Notes under the pieces: model-generated
Told to the model about the DNA's origin: nothing
The model's database searches: none
Seen by the model: the letters and a program-made list of their open reading frames with translations, nothing else
From: an uncultured Clostridia bacterium
Lineage (GTDB): Bacteria; Bacillota; Clostridia; TANB77; CAG-508
Assembly: GCA_934168305.1 (NCBI GenBank)
Contig: CAKPNF010000006.1
Coordinates: forward strand, 17,300 to 81,299
Length of the DNA: 64,000 nt
Direction of reading: 5' to 3'
Made by a program: the position numbers and the translations under genes
In this document: one piece after another, positions 34,073 to 43,923 of the stretch
Position numbering within the stretch: the stretch's first letter is position 1
Layout of the letters: each line of letters opens with the position of its first letter

Positions 34073-35650
34073 TTATTTATGCCAATCTTTTATATTATAA
34101 AATTGATAAAACCAGTTTGGTTCTACAGTTCCAGCCAATGTCTGACTATATGCAACTGTGTATTTATTATTATATAAACTTAAATATGGCATATCAGTTT
34201 TATATATTTCTCCCAATCTTTTGTAGTCTTGTTTCAATCTCTCTTCATCTTTAAGATTTTTAATTTCATTCATTATGTTTGTAACTTCTTCATTTGAATA
34301 ATTAGCTAAATTATTTTCTCCAAAAAACGTTGATAAATCAGGACTTACTGATAAGTTCATACTACATAAAATCATATCATAGTTTTTATTTGTTAAATAA
34401 CTTTGATACTGTGCATCAGATGCTTTTATTAAATTTATTCTAATCCCTTGGTTTTCTAATTGTTGTTTAATATTTTCTGCCACAGACACTCTGCTTGTAT
34501 CACTTGCTTTTACAACAAAATTCAATGATATTCTTTGTGTTTTATAATTCACTGTTTTTTGCCAATACTTATATTTATAACTCCATCCATCATCAACTAA
34601 TATTTGCTTTGCTTGATCTAAATTGTATCCTAAACTTGAATCTTGTTCTTGATATATCCACGTTCCATAATCTAACGGAAAACTTGAAGTATAATAATTG
34701 TTACCATAAACACTTGAAACTATATTTGATTTATCTATTGAATACCCAATCGCTTTTCTTACATTTGTCTGTGATAATATTTGGTTTTGAGTATTGAATG
34801 CAATAAAATCATGTTCTCTACCTTTCATTTCTTTTGAAATATATCCTATTGTCCCTATATATTCTTTTAGATTACTATTTTGAGTACTAACTAAATCAAT
34901 ATTTCCAGTCTTGAATGAATTATATAGCTCTCCTATACTTGTGTAAATTGATATTGTTATTTTGTCAAGTTTTAAACTATTTACATCTGAATAATATTCA
35001 TTTTTGGTTAATATTAATGCGTTTTCCTGCACTTCACTAACTTTATACATTCCTGTTCCCACAGGTACAATATCTGCATTAAATTCTTTATCACTATAAT
35101 ATTTACTTGATAATATTGGAAATGTTAAATTATATTCGAAAAATGGAACTTCTTGACTTAATATAATTCTTACTGTTGTATCATCTACCACTTCTACCGT
35201 TGTTACATATTGTACGTTCGAAGAATATATTGTATCTGAGTCTTTTAATCTGTCTATTGTGTATCTTACATCCTCAGCTGTGAATTTTTGTCCATCAGAC
35301 CATTTTTTATCATCTCTTAATTTTACTATATATGTTGTTTCGTTTTGTTTTGCCCATTCTTTAGCTAAACATGTTTCTAACTTATAGTCTGGTGTTAATG
35401 TCATTAATGGTTCAAATATTATTTTTGATATATCTTGTATATTTTTATTTTTACTTAATATTGGATTTATACTATCAAATGATGCTACCCCTAGCTTTAT
35501 TTCTTTTATTTCTTCTTCTGTTTCTTCTTTTGCATCATATACTTGTTGTTCTTGCTTTTTTTGTTCGTCTGTTTTTATTTTTATTATTGCAAATATCATG
35601 ATTAACACTGCAAATATTATGAAAACATATTTAAAGTAGTTTGATTTCAT
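34073..35650 (-). CDS. Peptide ABC transporter substrate-binding protein (family 5)
   Basis: Binds oligopeptides or similar solutes outside the cell. 525 residues of the OppA/DppA fold: SFDSINPILSKNKNIQDISKIIFEPLMTL, KWSDGQKFTAEDVRYTIDRLKD, and AIGYSIDKSNIVSSVYGN are family motifs. The N-terminus is an uncleaved-looking membrane anchor (about residues 7-25) without a lipobox Cys, unlike the usual lipoprotein. No permease or ATPase genes are adjacent, so it is an orphan; its partner transporter must lie elsewhere. Confidence 0.88.
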   Translation of the reverse strand: MKSNYFKYVFIIFAVLIMIFAIIKIKTDEQKKQEQQVYDAKEETEEEIKEIKLGVASFDSINPILSKNKNIQDISKIIFEPLMTLTPDYKLETCLAKEWAKQNETTYIVKLRDDKKWSDGQKFTAEDVRYTIDRLKDSDTIYSSNVQYVTTVEVVDDTTVRIILSQEVPFFEYNLTFPILSSKYYSDKEFNADIVPVGTGMYKVSEVQENALILTKNEYYSDVNSLKLDKITISIYTSIGELYNSFKTGNIDLVSTQNSNLKEYIGTIGYISKEMKGREHDFIAFNTQNQILSQTNVRKAIGYSIDKSNIVSSVYGNNYYTSSFPLDYGTWIYQEQDSSLGYNLDQAKQILVDDGWSYKYKYWQKTVNYKTQRISLNFVVKASDTSRVSVAENIKQQLENQGIRINLIKASDAQYQSYLTNKNYDMILCSMNLSVSPDLSTFFGENNLANYSNEEVTNIMNEIKNLKDEERLKQDYKRLGEIYKTDMPYLSLYNNKYTVAYSQTLAGTVEPNWFYQFYNIKDWHK

Positions 35651-35729
35651 AACCCACCTCTATCTCTGGTACATATAATACATTATTTTTTTTATTTTTT
35701 CAATGCCTTTTTTAAATAAAATTTTTAAT

Positions 35730-35755
35730 GGTATGGAAGAAAGTACTTCCATACC
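35730..35755 (-). terminator. Terminator after feoB
   Basis: GGTATGGAAG and CTTCCATACC, a perfect 10-base stem, just past the feoB stop, followed on the minus strand by ATTAAAAATTTT. Confidence 0.7.
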
Positions 35756-35761
35756 ATCATT

Positions 35762-37901
35762 TTATATAAATATTTTAGCAACATTATACACAAATGTTGT
35801 ACACATACAAAGGAATACCCCACAAACTGTAGGAATTACAAAAGCTAACCCAGACCACTTCCAACTACCAGTCTCTTTTTTTATAGTCAAAAGTGTAGTA
35901 GTACATGGAAAATGTAAAACAGTAAACAACATTACATTCATGGCAGTAAGCATATTCCATCCATTTTGAATTAAAATCTGTCCTATTTGCACAGTATCTT
36001 CAATATTTACCAACACTCCACCTTTTAAATAGCACATCAATATTATAGGTAAAACAATTTCATTTGCAGGCATTCCTAAAATAAATGCTGTTAAAATATA
36101 ACCATCAAGTCCCATAAGTTTTGCAAATGGATCTAAAAAATTTGCAATCATTGAAAGTAAGCTTGCACCATTTATTCCTACATTAGCTAATATCCAAATC
36201 ACAAGTCCTGCGGGAGCAGCAACTGATATTGCTCTTCCTAACACAAATAATGTTCTGTCAAATATTGAACGTACCAATATTTTTCCAAATTGTGGTTTTC
36301 TATATGGTGGTAACTCCAATACCATAGATGAAGGCATTCCTCTTAATATTGTATTTGATAATATTTTTGATATTATTAATGTTAAAAATATTCCAAATAT
36401 AATAACTACTATAACTGCTATTGTTGATAATATTGATGATAAAAATCCATTACTACTTGCATATGCACCTGCAATAAATATTGTTGCTATTGATATTAAA
36501 AATGGAAATCTACCATTACATGGTACTAAATTATTTGTTAATATAGCAATTAATCTTTCTCTAGGTGAATCTATTATTCTACATCCTGTTACACCACATG
36601 CATTACAACCAAATCCCATGCACATTGTAATCATTTGTTTACCACTACAACATGCTTTTTTAAAAAATCCATCCATGTTAAATGCAATTCTTGGTAAATA
36701 GCCTAAATCTTCTAGTATTGTAAATAAGGGAAAAAATATTGCCATTGGTGGAAGCATTACTGCTATAATCCATGTTAAAGTCTGATATACCCCATTTATC
36801 AACATATTAGAAAACCATTCTGGTGAATGCACATAATTAGCAAATATAACTAGTTTATCTTGTATCCAATTAAATATACCAAACAATGCTTTAGATGGGT
36901 AATTTGCTCCAACTATAGTAAGCCAAAATATAATTCCTAAAAATAGAATCATTATTGGTATTCCAAATTTTTTTGATGTTAAAATTTCATCAATTTTTCT
37001 ATCTCTTGAACTATAATCTTTATTTTCAAATGTACAGACTTCTTTTGAAACATCTTCTGCTCTTTTCATGATATCTGCCACTATTTTATCTTTAAAATTA
37101 TTTGTTGTAATATTTTCTTCTAACAAGTTTTGTTTTACATTTGCTAAACAACTTTTAATATTTTCATTTTCTAAATCTATATTTAAATGATTTTTTATTG
37201 AATTTAAAATTTTTTCTTCTCCATCAATTAGTTTAAGAGAAATCCATTTATATAATTTTTCGGAATTTTTTTCATCATTAACTATCGTTGTAACTGACCT
37301 GTATTCTGTATCACAATTTTTTAATAAATTTTCTTCTAATAAATTAATATTTTCCTCTATCTTTGGATTATATTTTACTACATTTGGACAAGGAATAATT
37401 TCTCCTGTACATACTTTATATATTGTATCTTTTAACTTTTCTAGTGTACGTTTATCTCTAGCTGTTGTTCCTACAACTGGTACACCCAACAATTGCTCTA
37501 ATTTTTTTAGATTAATTTTTATTTTCTTCTTTTTTGCCTCGTCTAATAAATTAACACATAATATTATATTATCTGTTATCTCCATTATTTGAAAAACTAA
37601 ATTCAAGTTTCTTTCTAAGCATGTACTGTCAACCACAATTACTGTTACATCTGGATTTCCGAAACATATATAATCTCTTGCAATTTCTTCTTCTTCTGAA
37701 TTTGACATTATTGAGTATGTTCCTGGTATATCTACAAATGTAAATTCTTTTTCTTTTATGGTTGTTTTACCTGTAGCATTTGCAACTGTTTTACCTGTCC
37801 AGTTTCCAGTATGCTGATGCATTCCTGTTAAACTGTTAAATATTGTTGATTTTCCTACATTTGGATTTCCGGGCTATTGCTACTGTATATGTATTTTCCA
37901 C
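35762..37901 (-). CDS. feoB: Ferrous iron transporter FeoB, frame interrupted by a +1 shift at CGG
   Basis: GTP-dependent Fe(II) importer in the membrane. The main frame from 37822 has the G-protein motifs after G1 (FVDIPGTYSI as G3, CVNLLDEAKK as G4), and the transport part with two Gate regions (LPPMAIFFPLFTILEDLGYLPRIAF; GFGCNACGVTGCRIIDSPRERL). The G1 loop lies upstream in another frame: a GTG at 37901 with AAGGTGG 7 bases before it gives VENTYTVAIA, then CGG (37871-37869), and that frame soon stops. Dropping the C of CGG reads VAIAGNPNVGKSTIFNSLTG into HQHTGNW, a perfect FeoB start, total about 712 residues. No feoA is adjacent. Either a programmed +1 shift or an inserted base. Confidence 0.92.
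37869..37871 (-). other. CGG codon at the feoB +1 frameshift point
   Basis: In-frame CGG, codon 11, preceded by GCC. Skipping the C gives GGA (Gly) and restores GNPNVGKS. An alternative is an extra C in the CCC run. Confidence 0.8.
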
Positions 37902-37973
37902 AATATCACCACCTTAATTATATTATTACAATATATTGAAAGTGATTTGTTTTTATTCTTCTTTATTTTTATA

Positions 37974-38010
37974 CGGAAAAAAGCTTTGCTAATAAAGCAA
38001 AGCTTTTCCG
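37974..38010 (-). terminator. Terminator after the 153-residue gene
   Basis: CGGAAAA-AGCTTTGCT pairs with AGCAAAGCTTTTCCG around a short loop; strong stem immediately past the stop. Confidence 0.75.
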
Positions 38011-38011
38011 C

Positions 38012-38473
38012 TTATTTCACTTTTTTTACGAATTTAGGTAAAACTATTGTTTTTTTACCTTTTTTAAATGCATAAATTTCTGCCATAACTTTGAGTTCAT
38101 ATTCAATATTACATATTTCCTCAAATAAACATTCATTTTTTCTTTTTAAAGTCTCTGACATTTGATTCAAAGTTAACATTTTTTCTTTTATTTCTTTTTC
38201 AAACTCCGCACTTCTTTCAGCGAATTGGTAATCACTGAAATTAATGTATTCGTTATAATCAAGAATGAAGTCTGTTTTTCTGAAGAATATAACTTCCTCT
38301 TCATCTGTAAACTTTAAAAAATCATTGATATTGCTGTTATCAATTATTTTACCATCGAATATTTTTTCAAATATCGATGTTGGTATTAAACTATTTGTAC
38401 TAGTTAAATACATTATGTCCTGTAATTGGACAAAAGCTACCTCTCGTCCGTTTTCAATGTGAAATATTTTCAT
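38012..38473 (-). CDS. Unknown cytosolic protein, 153 residues
   Basis: I do not recognise this protein. It starts MKIFHIENGREVAFVQLQDIMYLTS, has an acidic middle (FTDEEEVIFFRKTDFILDYNEY) and a predicted helical C-terminal half (residues 90-135, EIKEKMLTLNQMSETLKRKNE) ending in a basic stretch KKGKKTIVLPKFVKKVK. No membrane segment. It has a GGAGGAA ribosome site, its own promoter overlapping the ptsI stop and a terminator, so it is an independent unit. Confidence 0.7.
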   Translation of the reverse strand: MKIFHIENGREVAFVQLQDIMYLTSTNSLIPTSIFEKIFDGKIIDNSNINDFLKFTDEEEVIFFRKTDFILDYNEYINFSDYQFAERSAEFEKEIKEKMLTLNQMSETLKRKNECLFEEICNIEYELKVMAEIYAFKKGKKTIVLPKFVKKVK

Positions 38474-38554
38474 CTTATTCCTCCTTAAAACAATAGTTTT
38501 TCTTTGATGTCAAATCCTCATCATGTAAAAAGGATTTAGAATTTTATAAAACTA

Positions 38555-38583
38555 ATTATAACACATTCACATAATTTTATCAA
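38555..38583 (-). promoter_or_regulatory. Promoter of the 153-residue gene
   Basis: On the minus strand TTGATA (38583-38578), 17 bases, TATAAT (38560-38555). The -35 box overlaps the ptsI stop codon. Confidence 0.7.
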
Positions 38584-40265
38584 ATTTTTAATTTTCTTTT
38601 TATCTCTTCAGTATAATTCAATTTTAAAATATCTTGAGCTATTTGTTTACATTCTTGAAAATTTAATTTTCTTATTAATTTTCTTGCTTGTAAAATTTTA
38701 TTTGCATTCATTGAAAATTCATCTAACCCCAATCCTATTAATATTGGAATAAATGCAGGGTCTCCTGCCGCTTCTCCACACATACCACATAATATATTAT
38801 TTTTATGTGCACCATCAATAGTCATTTTTATTAAGCGTATTACAGCAGGGTGGAAATGAGTATATAAATTTGAAACCTTTTCATTTCCTCTTTCGACAGC
38901 TATTGTATATTGAATCAAATCATTTGTTCCAATACTAAAGAAATCGCATTCTTTTGCTAATTCTTCTGCCATTAAAGCTGCTGATGGAATTTCAATCATG
39001 ATTCCAATTTCTATATTTTCATTAAAAGGTATTTGTTTTGTTCTTAATTCATCTTTTACTTCTTGAATAACTTTTTTTGATTCCCTTAGTTCTTCAATTG
39101 AGGAAATCATTGGTATCATAATAGCTAAATTTCCATATGCACTTGCTCTTAAAATTGCTCTAATCTGTACTTTAAATAAGCTTATATTATCTAAAAAAAT
39201 TCTAATTGCTCTATAACCCAAAAAAGGATTATCTTCTTTTGGTAATTTCATATATTTTAGATTTTTATCCCCACCAATATCAAGAGTTCTAATAACTATC
39301 CTTTTATTTTGGAGTTTTTCTGCAACTTTTTTATACGCTTCAAATTGTTCTTTTTCTGTAGGAAAATCTTCAGAATTCATATATAAAAATTCACTTCTAA
39401 ATAAACCAACCCCTTCTGCAGTATTTTTCATTACTAGTTCTATATCTTGTGGTCCACCAATATTTGCCAAAAGTTCGACATGGTGCCCATCTTTTGTAGC
39501 TGATATTTCTTTTTTATACGTCTCTAATTTTTCCTTTTCCTTTTTTGAATTTTCTCTTATTTCTTCAAATCTTGTCCATTCTTCTTTAGATGGATTTATA
39601 AAAATTTCACCTGTCTCTCCATTTATTGCTATTAAATCACCATCTTTAACTTGCTTAATTATTTGTTTAACTCCAACAATTGCTGGAATTTCATGTGTTC
39701 TTGCCATAATAGCCATATGAGAATTTACTCCACCTACTTCGGTTATAATACCTGCTATATTATTTAAATTTAATTTAGCTGTATCTGATGTTGTTAACTC
39801 ACTAGTAATAAGAATAGTATTAGATGGCAATTGTGATAAATTGATTTCTTCTTTATTAAGAATTTTGTATAACACTTTTTTCTTCATATCTGCTATATCT
39901 GCACTTCTTGCTGCCATATAAGGGTCATCCATTTCTTCAAATGTTTGAATTATTGTATTAAAGCCAATTTCTGTTGCATATGCTGCATTACATTTTTCTT
40001 TTTCAATTATTTCAATTGTTTCTTGAATTAACGTAGGATCTTGTAATATCATCAAATAAGCTTGCATTATATCTTTTTCTGTTCCAGATATTTTTTTTAT
40101 TAATTCTTCTATTTCATTTTGTACCTTGCTAACTGCCTCATAAAATTTTTCTTTTTCCAAAATCACATTTTCAATTTGAACTTTTTCTGGTTTTATTTCA
40201 TCATTTCTTAATATTACTACTTTACCTAATCCAATACCTTCAGAAACCCCTTTTCCTTTTAGCAT
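38580..40265 (-). CDS. ptsI: PTS enzyme I
   Basis: Takes phosphate from PEP and passes it to HPr, the first step of all PTS sugar uptake. 561 residues: N-terminal HPr-binding and phosphohistidine domain with GGVNSHMAIMARTHEIPAIVG (active His near residue 190), the PEP-binding barrel with LFRSEFLYM, and the active cysteine in ILCGMCGEAAGDP near 500. It follows ptsH by 33 bases and ends the fruK-fruA-ptsH-ptsI operon. That the general PTS genes sit inside a fructose operon suggests fructose is the main PTS sugar. Confidence 0.97.
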   Translation of the reverse strand: MLKGKGVSEGIGLGKVVILRNDEIKPEKVQIENVILEKEKFYEAVSKVQNEIEELIKKISGTEKDIMQAYLMILQDPTLIQETIEIIEKEKCNAAYATEIGFNTIIQTFEEMDDPYMAARSADIADMKKKVLYKILNKEEINLSQLPSNTILITSELTTSDTAKLNLNNIAGIITEVGGVNSHMAIMARTHEIPAIVGVKQIIKQVKDGDLIAINGETGEIFINPSKEEWTRFEEIRENSKKEKEKLETYKKEISATKDGHHVELLANIGGPQDIELVMKNTAEGVGLFRSEFLYMNSEDFPTEKEQFEAYKKVAEKLQNKRIVIRTLDIGGDKNLKYMKLPKEDNPFLGYRAIRIFLDNISLFKVQIRAILRASAYGNLAIMIPMISSIEELRESKKVIQEVKDELRTKQIPFNENIEIGIMIEIPSAALMAEELAKECDFFSIGTNDLIQYTIAVERGNEKVSNLYTHFHPAVIRLIKMTIDGAHKNNILCGMCGEAAGDPAFIPILIGLGLDEFSMNANKILQARKLIRKLNFQECKQIAQDILKLNYTEEIKRKLKI

Positions 40266-40298
40266 CCAATTTCCCTCTTTCTATCCTAATTTTACATT

Positions 40299-40559
40299 TT
40301 ATTCTATATTGCTATGAAAAAATGTTATTAATTCTTCTATAGCTTCTTTTTCATCTTCTCCATCGCATATAATATCTAATTTAGTTTTTGATTTTATTCC
40401 TGCTGACATAATCATAAGAGGAAATTTTGCATTAATTGTTTTTCCATTCACAACTATATTAATATTACTCTTATATTTCATTGCTATTTTTGCAATTTCC
40501 GTTGCAGGTCTTGCATGAAGACCTGTTTCATTCTCTATTACAAAAGTTTCTTTTACCAT
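40299..40559 (-). CDS. ptsH: HPr phosphocarrier with Phe at the regulatory position 46
   Basis: Carries phosphate from enzyme I to the fructose IIA domain. I choose the ATG at 40559 (86 residues, MVKETFVIENETGLHARPA) because it gives AAAGGGT at a usable distance and puts the active His exactly at residue 15. The regulatory Ser46 of Gram-positive HPr, in the motif NAKSxMGxMSLG, is replaced: the sequence reads NAKFPLMIMSAG, so residue 46 is Phe. It cannot be phosphorylated there by HPr kinase, and so should not act as the CcpA co-repressor. It may be a fructose-dedicated HPr, or this lineage may lack HPr-Ser control. Confidence 0.95.
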   Translation of the reverse strand: MVKETFVIENETGLHARPATEIAKIAMKYKSNINIVVNGKTINAKFPLMIMSAGIKSKTKLDIICDGEDEKEAIEELITFFHSNIE

Positions 40560-40582
40560 AAAATTCATACCCTTTCTTTATA

Positions 40583-42523
40583 TTATAAAGATTTTTCCCA
40601 AACATTTTTCTTTAGAGCAACCATAATTGCCATAGCTACAAAGGAACCAACTACCAATGCTACCACATACCAAAACCAATTTCCAATTAAAGGTAATACA
40701 AAAATTCCTCCATGTGGAGCCATCAAACTACAGTTAAATGCCATTGACAATGCTCCAGAAACTGCTGAACCTATAACACAAGCTGGTAACACACGAATAG
40801 GGTCCGCAGAAGCAAATGGTATTGCACCTTCTGAAATAAAAGATAATCCCATAACATAATTTAACAAACCTGCTTGTCTTTCCTTTTGTGGTAATTTTTT
40901 TGGAAAAAATGTAGCAAGAAGAGCTATTGCAAGTGGTGCTACCATTCCTCCAATCATAACTGCTGCCATAATTTCATAATGTCCTTCTGCTAACATCCCT
41001 GTTCCAAAAGTATATGCAGCTTTATTAACAGGTCCTCCTAAATCTACTGACATCATTCCTGCTAAAATTGCTCCTAATATTATTTTATTTACTCCACTTA
41101 AAGAGAAAAGAAAATTGTTAAGTCCTGTATTTATTGCAGATACAAATGGATTAATTAACAACATAATAATACCTATTAACAATACTCCTGCAACCGGATA
41201 AATCAAAATTGTTCTAATACCTTCCAAACTTTTTGGCATAAAACTAAATAATTTTCTTAAAAAGACAATAATATATCCACCTATAAATCCTGCAAGTAAT
41301 GCTCCCAAAAAACCAGAACTAACTAATACTTCTTCTGAATTGTTTAATGATGTAAATGTTGTTCCAGCTTTTGCAATTGCTCCACCAACAAATCCAACTA
41401 CTAATCCCGGTCTATCTCCAATGCTCATTGCAATATATCCAGCTAAAATTAGAAGCATAAAATCAAATGCCATTCCACCAATAGTTTTAAAGAATGCTGC
41501 AATAGGCGTGTTCATTCCAAAATTTGATGGATTTATTGAATAATCATCTAATAAGAAGGCTATTGCAATTAAAATTCCTCCACCTACTACAAATGGTAAC
41601 ATATGTGTAACACCATTCATTAAATGCTTATATACACTACCTCTTTGTCTTTCATTTTTTATATTATCAGTATCATTTGTTGTGTGATGATAAATTGGTA
41701 TCTCATTTGTTGAATTTAAAGCCTTTTCAATCAATTCCTTTGGCTTACGAATTCCATCTGTAACACCAGCCCTAAGAACTCTTTTTCCTTCAAACCTTGA
41801 TAAATCCACATTAACATCTGATGCAATAATAATTGCTTTTGCTTTTTTTATTTCTTCTTCTGTAAGTACATTTTGTGCTCCAGACTGTCCTTGAGTTTCT
41901 ACCTTTATAGGATGTCCTAACTCTTTTCCCATTTGTTCTAACCCTTCAGCAGCCATATAAGTATGTGCTATTCCTGTTGGGCACGAAGTAATTCCAAGTA
42001 ATTCAAAATTTTCTACATTTTCTAGTTCCTTTTCCTCTGTATCTTTTTCCTCTTTACTTCCAAACTTTTCATTTTCAGCTTTATCGATTATTTTCAAAAA
42101 TTCATCCTTGGATTGTGCATTTATCAGTTCTTTCCTAAACTTTTCATCCATTAACAATGTTGACAAACGACTTAGAACTTCCAAATGAACATTTTCTTTT
42201 GTATTAGGCGCAGCAATTAAGAACAATAATTTAACCGGTCTTTCATCTAAAGTCTCAAAATCCACTCCATCTGGTATCACCATTGCAGCAAGACCTGGAG
42301 TTGAAACGCTATCTCCTTTTCCATGTGGTATTGCAATTTCTTCACCAATTCCAGTTGTGCCTTCTTCCTCCCTTTTTAAAACTAATTCAAGATATTTATC
42401 TTTATCTATTATATTTCCATTCTTATTCATTAATTCTACCGCTTTTTTCAGTATATCTTTCTTATTTGATGCTTCAACATTTAAATCAATAGAATCTCTC
42501 TTTAATAAATCCGTGATTTTCAT
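40583..42523 (-). CDS. fruA: Fructose-specific PTS enzyme IIABC
   Basis: Imports fructose as fructose-1-phosphate. 646 residues in domain order IIA (residues 1-145, active His in EIAIPHGKGD near 67), IIB (about 170-270, active Cys in LGITSCPTGIAHTYMAAEGLEQ near 179), and IIC (about 300-640, eight or more membrane segments, with LPFVVGGGILIAIAFLLDD and FISEGAIPFASADPIRVLP). All catalytic residues are present. It lies between fruK and ptsH. GGAGGAG ribosome site. Confidence 0.96.
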   Translation of the reverse strand: MKITDLLKRDSIDLNVEASNKKDILKKAVELMNKNGNIIDKDKYLELVLKREEEGTTGIGEEIAIPHGKGDSVSTPGLAAMVIPDGVDFETLDERPVKLLFLIAAPNTKENVHLEVLSRLSTLLMDEKFRKELINAQSKDEFLKIIDKAENEKFGSKEEKDTEEKELENVENFELLGITSCPTGIAHTYMAAEGLEQMGKELGHPIKVETQGQSGAQNVLTEEEIKKAKAIIIASDVNVDLSRFEGKRVLRAGVTDGIRKPKELIEKALNSTNEIPIYHHTTNDTDNIKNERQRGSVYKHLMNGVTHMLPFVVGGGILIAIAFLLDDYSINPSNFGMNTPIAAFFKTIGGMAFDFMLLILAGYIAMSIGDRPGLVVGFVGGAIAKAGTTFTSLNNSEEVLVSSGFLGALLAGFIGGYIIVFLRKLFSFMPKSLEGIRTILIYPVAGVLLIGIIMLLINPFVSAINTGLNNFLFSLSGVNKIILGAILAGMMSVDLGGPVNKAAYTFGTGMLAEGHYEIMAAVMIGGMVAPLAIALLATFFPKKLPQKERQAGLLNYVMGLSFISEGAIPFASADPIRVLPACVIGSAVSGALSMAFNCSLMAPHGGIFVLPLIGNWFWYVVALVVGSFVAMAIMVALKKNVWEKSL

Positions 42524-42563
42524 AAGCTCCTCCTTTATTATTTAATTTCTATTTAACATTTTA

Positions 42564-42594
42564 AGGGATTATGGGGCCACCACACAAAATCCCT
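42564..42594. repeat. Palindromic repeat, family 1, copy 2
   Basis: AGGGATT / AATCCCT ends around GGGGCCACCAC, between fruK and fruA. It would form a hairpin in the fru transcript and may tune the relative level of fruK and fruA. Confidence 0.75.
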
Positions 42595-42655
42595 GCTTTT
42601 TTATTAGATTTTACTTTGAAATTAATGAGCAAAATTCTAAATCTCTTTTGCAAAA

Positions 42656-43576
42656 TTAAACTTTACTTTTTAAAATATCAAAAAAATGTAAAATTTTTTC
42701 TTTAGTTGCTAAAAAAATAGTATTTGTTGTTGCAGTTGCTGCCGCAACTCCCATTTGAAGTGCTTCCTCATAATTATCAAACATTATTTGACCTGCTAAA
42801 AAACCTGCAACCATTGAATCACCAGCTCCGACTGTATTAATTGCGTTTTCTGTACTCAATGCATTAGATTTATAAAAATATCCATTTTCATCCAAAAGAA
42901 CTGCTCCATCACTTCCCATAGAAACAATTACATTTTGAGCTCCTTTTTTCTGTAATTCTTTTGCATATTTAAGTGCTTCATCTTGACTTGAAATCTTTAT
43001 TTTAAAAATTTCCTCTAATTCTTGCTGATTTGGCTTTATCAAATATGGCTTGTATTTTAGTGTATTTATCAACAAATCTCCTGTTGAATCAACTACTATT
43101 TTTACTTTTTTATTTTTTAATTTTTCACATATCATTTCATAAATATTATTTTCTACACCGTTTGGTACACTTCCTGACAATACTAAAATATCTTCATTTT
43201 CTATTCTTTCCAATTTTTTATATAATAATTCAATATATTCTTGTTCAATATATGGTCCTTTTGCATTTATTGCTGTTTCTTGAGATTCTCCTAATATCTT
43301 TACATTTATTCTGGAATTATTATTCTCTATTTTTATAAAATCTGTTTGTACATCATATCTTTGCACCAGTTTTTCTATCTCTTTTCCTACAAATCCTGAT
43401 ATAAAACCCATTGCTGTTGTTTCTTGTCCTAACGTTTTTAGCACTATTGATACATTTATTCCTTTTCCTCCTGGATAGATATATTCTTTTTGGCTTTTGT
43501 TTATCTTACCAGCTTTAAAATCTTGTGCTTTTATTACATAGTCTAGAGCTGGATTGAATGTTATTGTGTATATCAT
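42656..43576 (-). CDS. fruK: 1-phosphofructokinase
   Basis: Phosphorylates fructose-1-phosphate to fructose-1,6-bisphosphate, completing the route from FruA. 306 residues, PfkB family: start MIYTITFNPALDYVI, the motif YPGGKGINVSIVL near residue 37, and the anion-hole signature NTVGAGDSMVAGFLAG near 250. First gene of the operon. A GAGACA-type palindrome (repeat family 2) ends 8 bases before the ribosome site AAGGAGAA. No fruR regulator is adjacent. Confidence 0.96.
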   Translation of the reverse strand: MIYTITFNPALDYVIKAQDFKAGKINKSQKEYIYPGGKGINVSIVLKTLGQETTAMGFISGFVGKEIEKLVQRYDVQTDFIKIENNNSRINVKILGESQETAINAKGPYIEQEYIELLYKKLERIENEDILVLSGSVPNGVENNIYEMICEKLKNKKVKIVVDSTGDLLINTLKYKPYLIKPNQQELEEIFKIKISSQDEALKYAKELQKKGAQNVIVSMGSDGAVLLDENGYFYKSNALSTENAINTVGAGDSMVAGFLAGQIMFDNYEEALQMGVAAATATTNTIFLATKEKILHFFDILKSKV

Positions 43577-43591
43577 GTGTTATTCTCCTTT

Positions 43592-43623
43592 TGAGACATT
43601 TGGGACAGTCCTATTTTGTCTCA
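43592..43623. repeat. Palindromic repeat, family 2, copy 1
   Basis: TGAGACA and TGTCTCA ends, 32 bases long, with GGGACAGTCC in the middle, directly upstream of the fruK ribosome site. Similarity to the copy at 51816-51847 continues about 26 bases beyond the palindrome (to about 43650). Such GAGACA/GGGACAGTCC units resemble REP-like elements seen in many Firmicutes. Confidence 0.75.
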
Positions 43624-43695
43624 TTTTTTTGGCATATTTTGTCGGTATTTCTTTTTATTTTTTCTATTATTTTAAATTTTTTCCAAAATAAAAAA

Positions 43696-43717
43696 AAATA
43701 TTCATTTCTGAATATTT
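43696..43717 (-). terminator. Terminator of the tRNA-Leu gene
   Basis: AAATATTC pairs with GAATATTT; on the minus strand the hairpin runs into a long T tract. Confidence 0.75.
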
Positions 43718-43725
43718 CTTTTTTG

Positions 43726-43808
43726 TGGTACCGATGGTGGGACTCGAACCCACATGGTTTCCCGCACGATTTTGAGTCGTGTGCGTCTACCAATTCCGCC
43801 ACATCGGC
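43726..43808 (-). tRNA. tRNA-Leu, anticodon CAA, CCA encoded
   Basis: Cloverleaf on the minus strand: acceptor GCCGATG with CATCGGT (one G-T pair), D-loop with AATTGGTAGACGC, anticodon arm CACGA-CTCAAAA-TCGTG giving CAA, a long variable arm as expected for Leu, the T-arm GTGGGTTCGAGTCCCAC, and ACCA at the end. About 83 bases. Reads UUG. Confidence 0.95.
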
Positions 43809-43923
43809 ATTTATTAAATTCAAATACTTAATTATATTAACACATTTATCTAAAAAAGTCTAGTATTAATATACAAAATTTTATAACATTTCAAAGATAT
43901 CGTTACAGTTTACAACCTCAATA

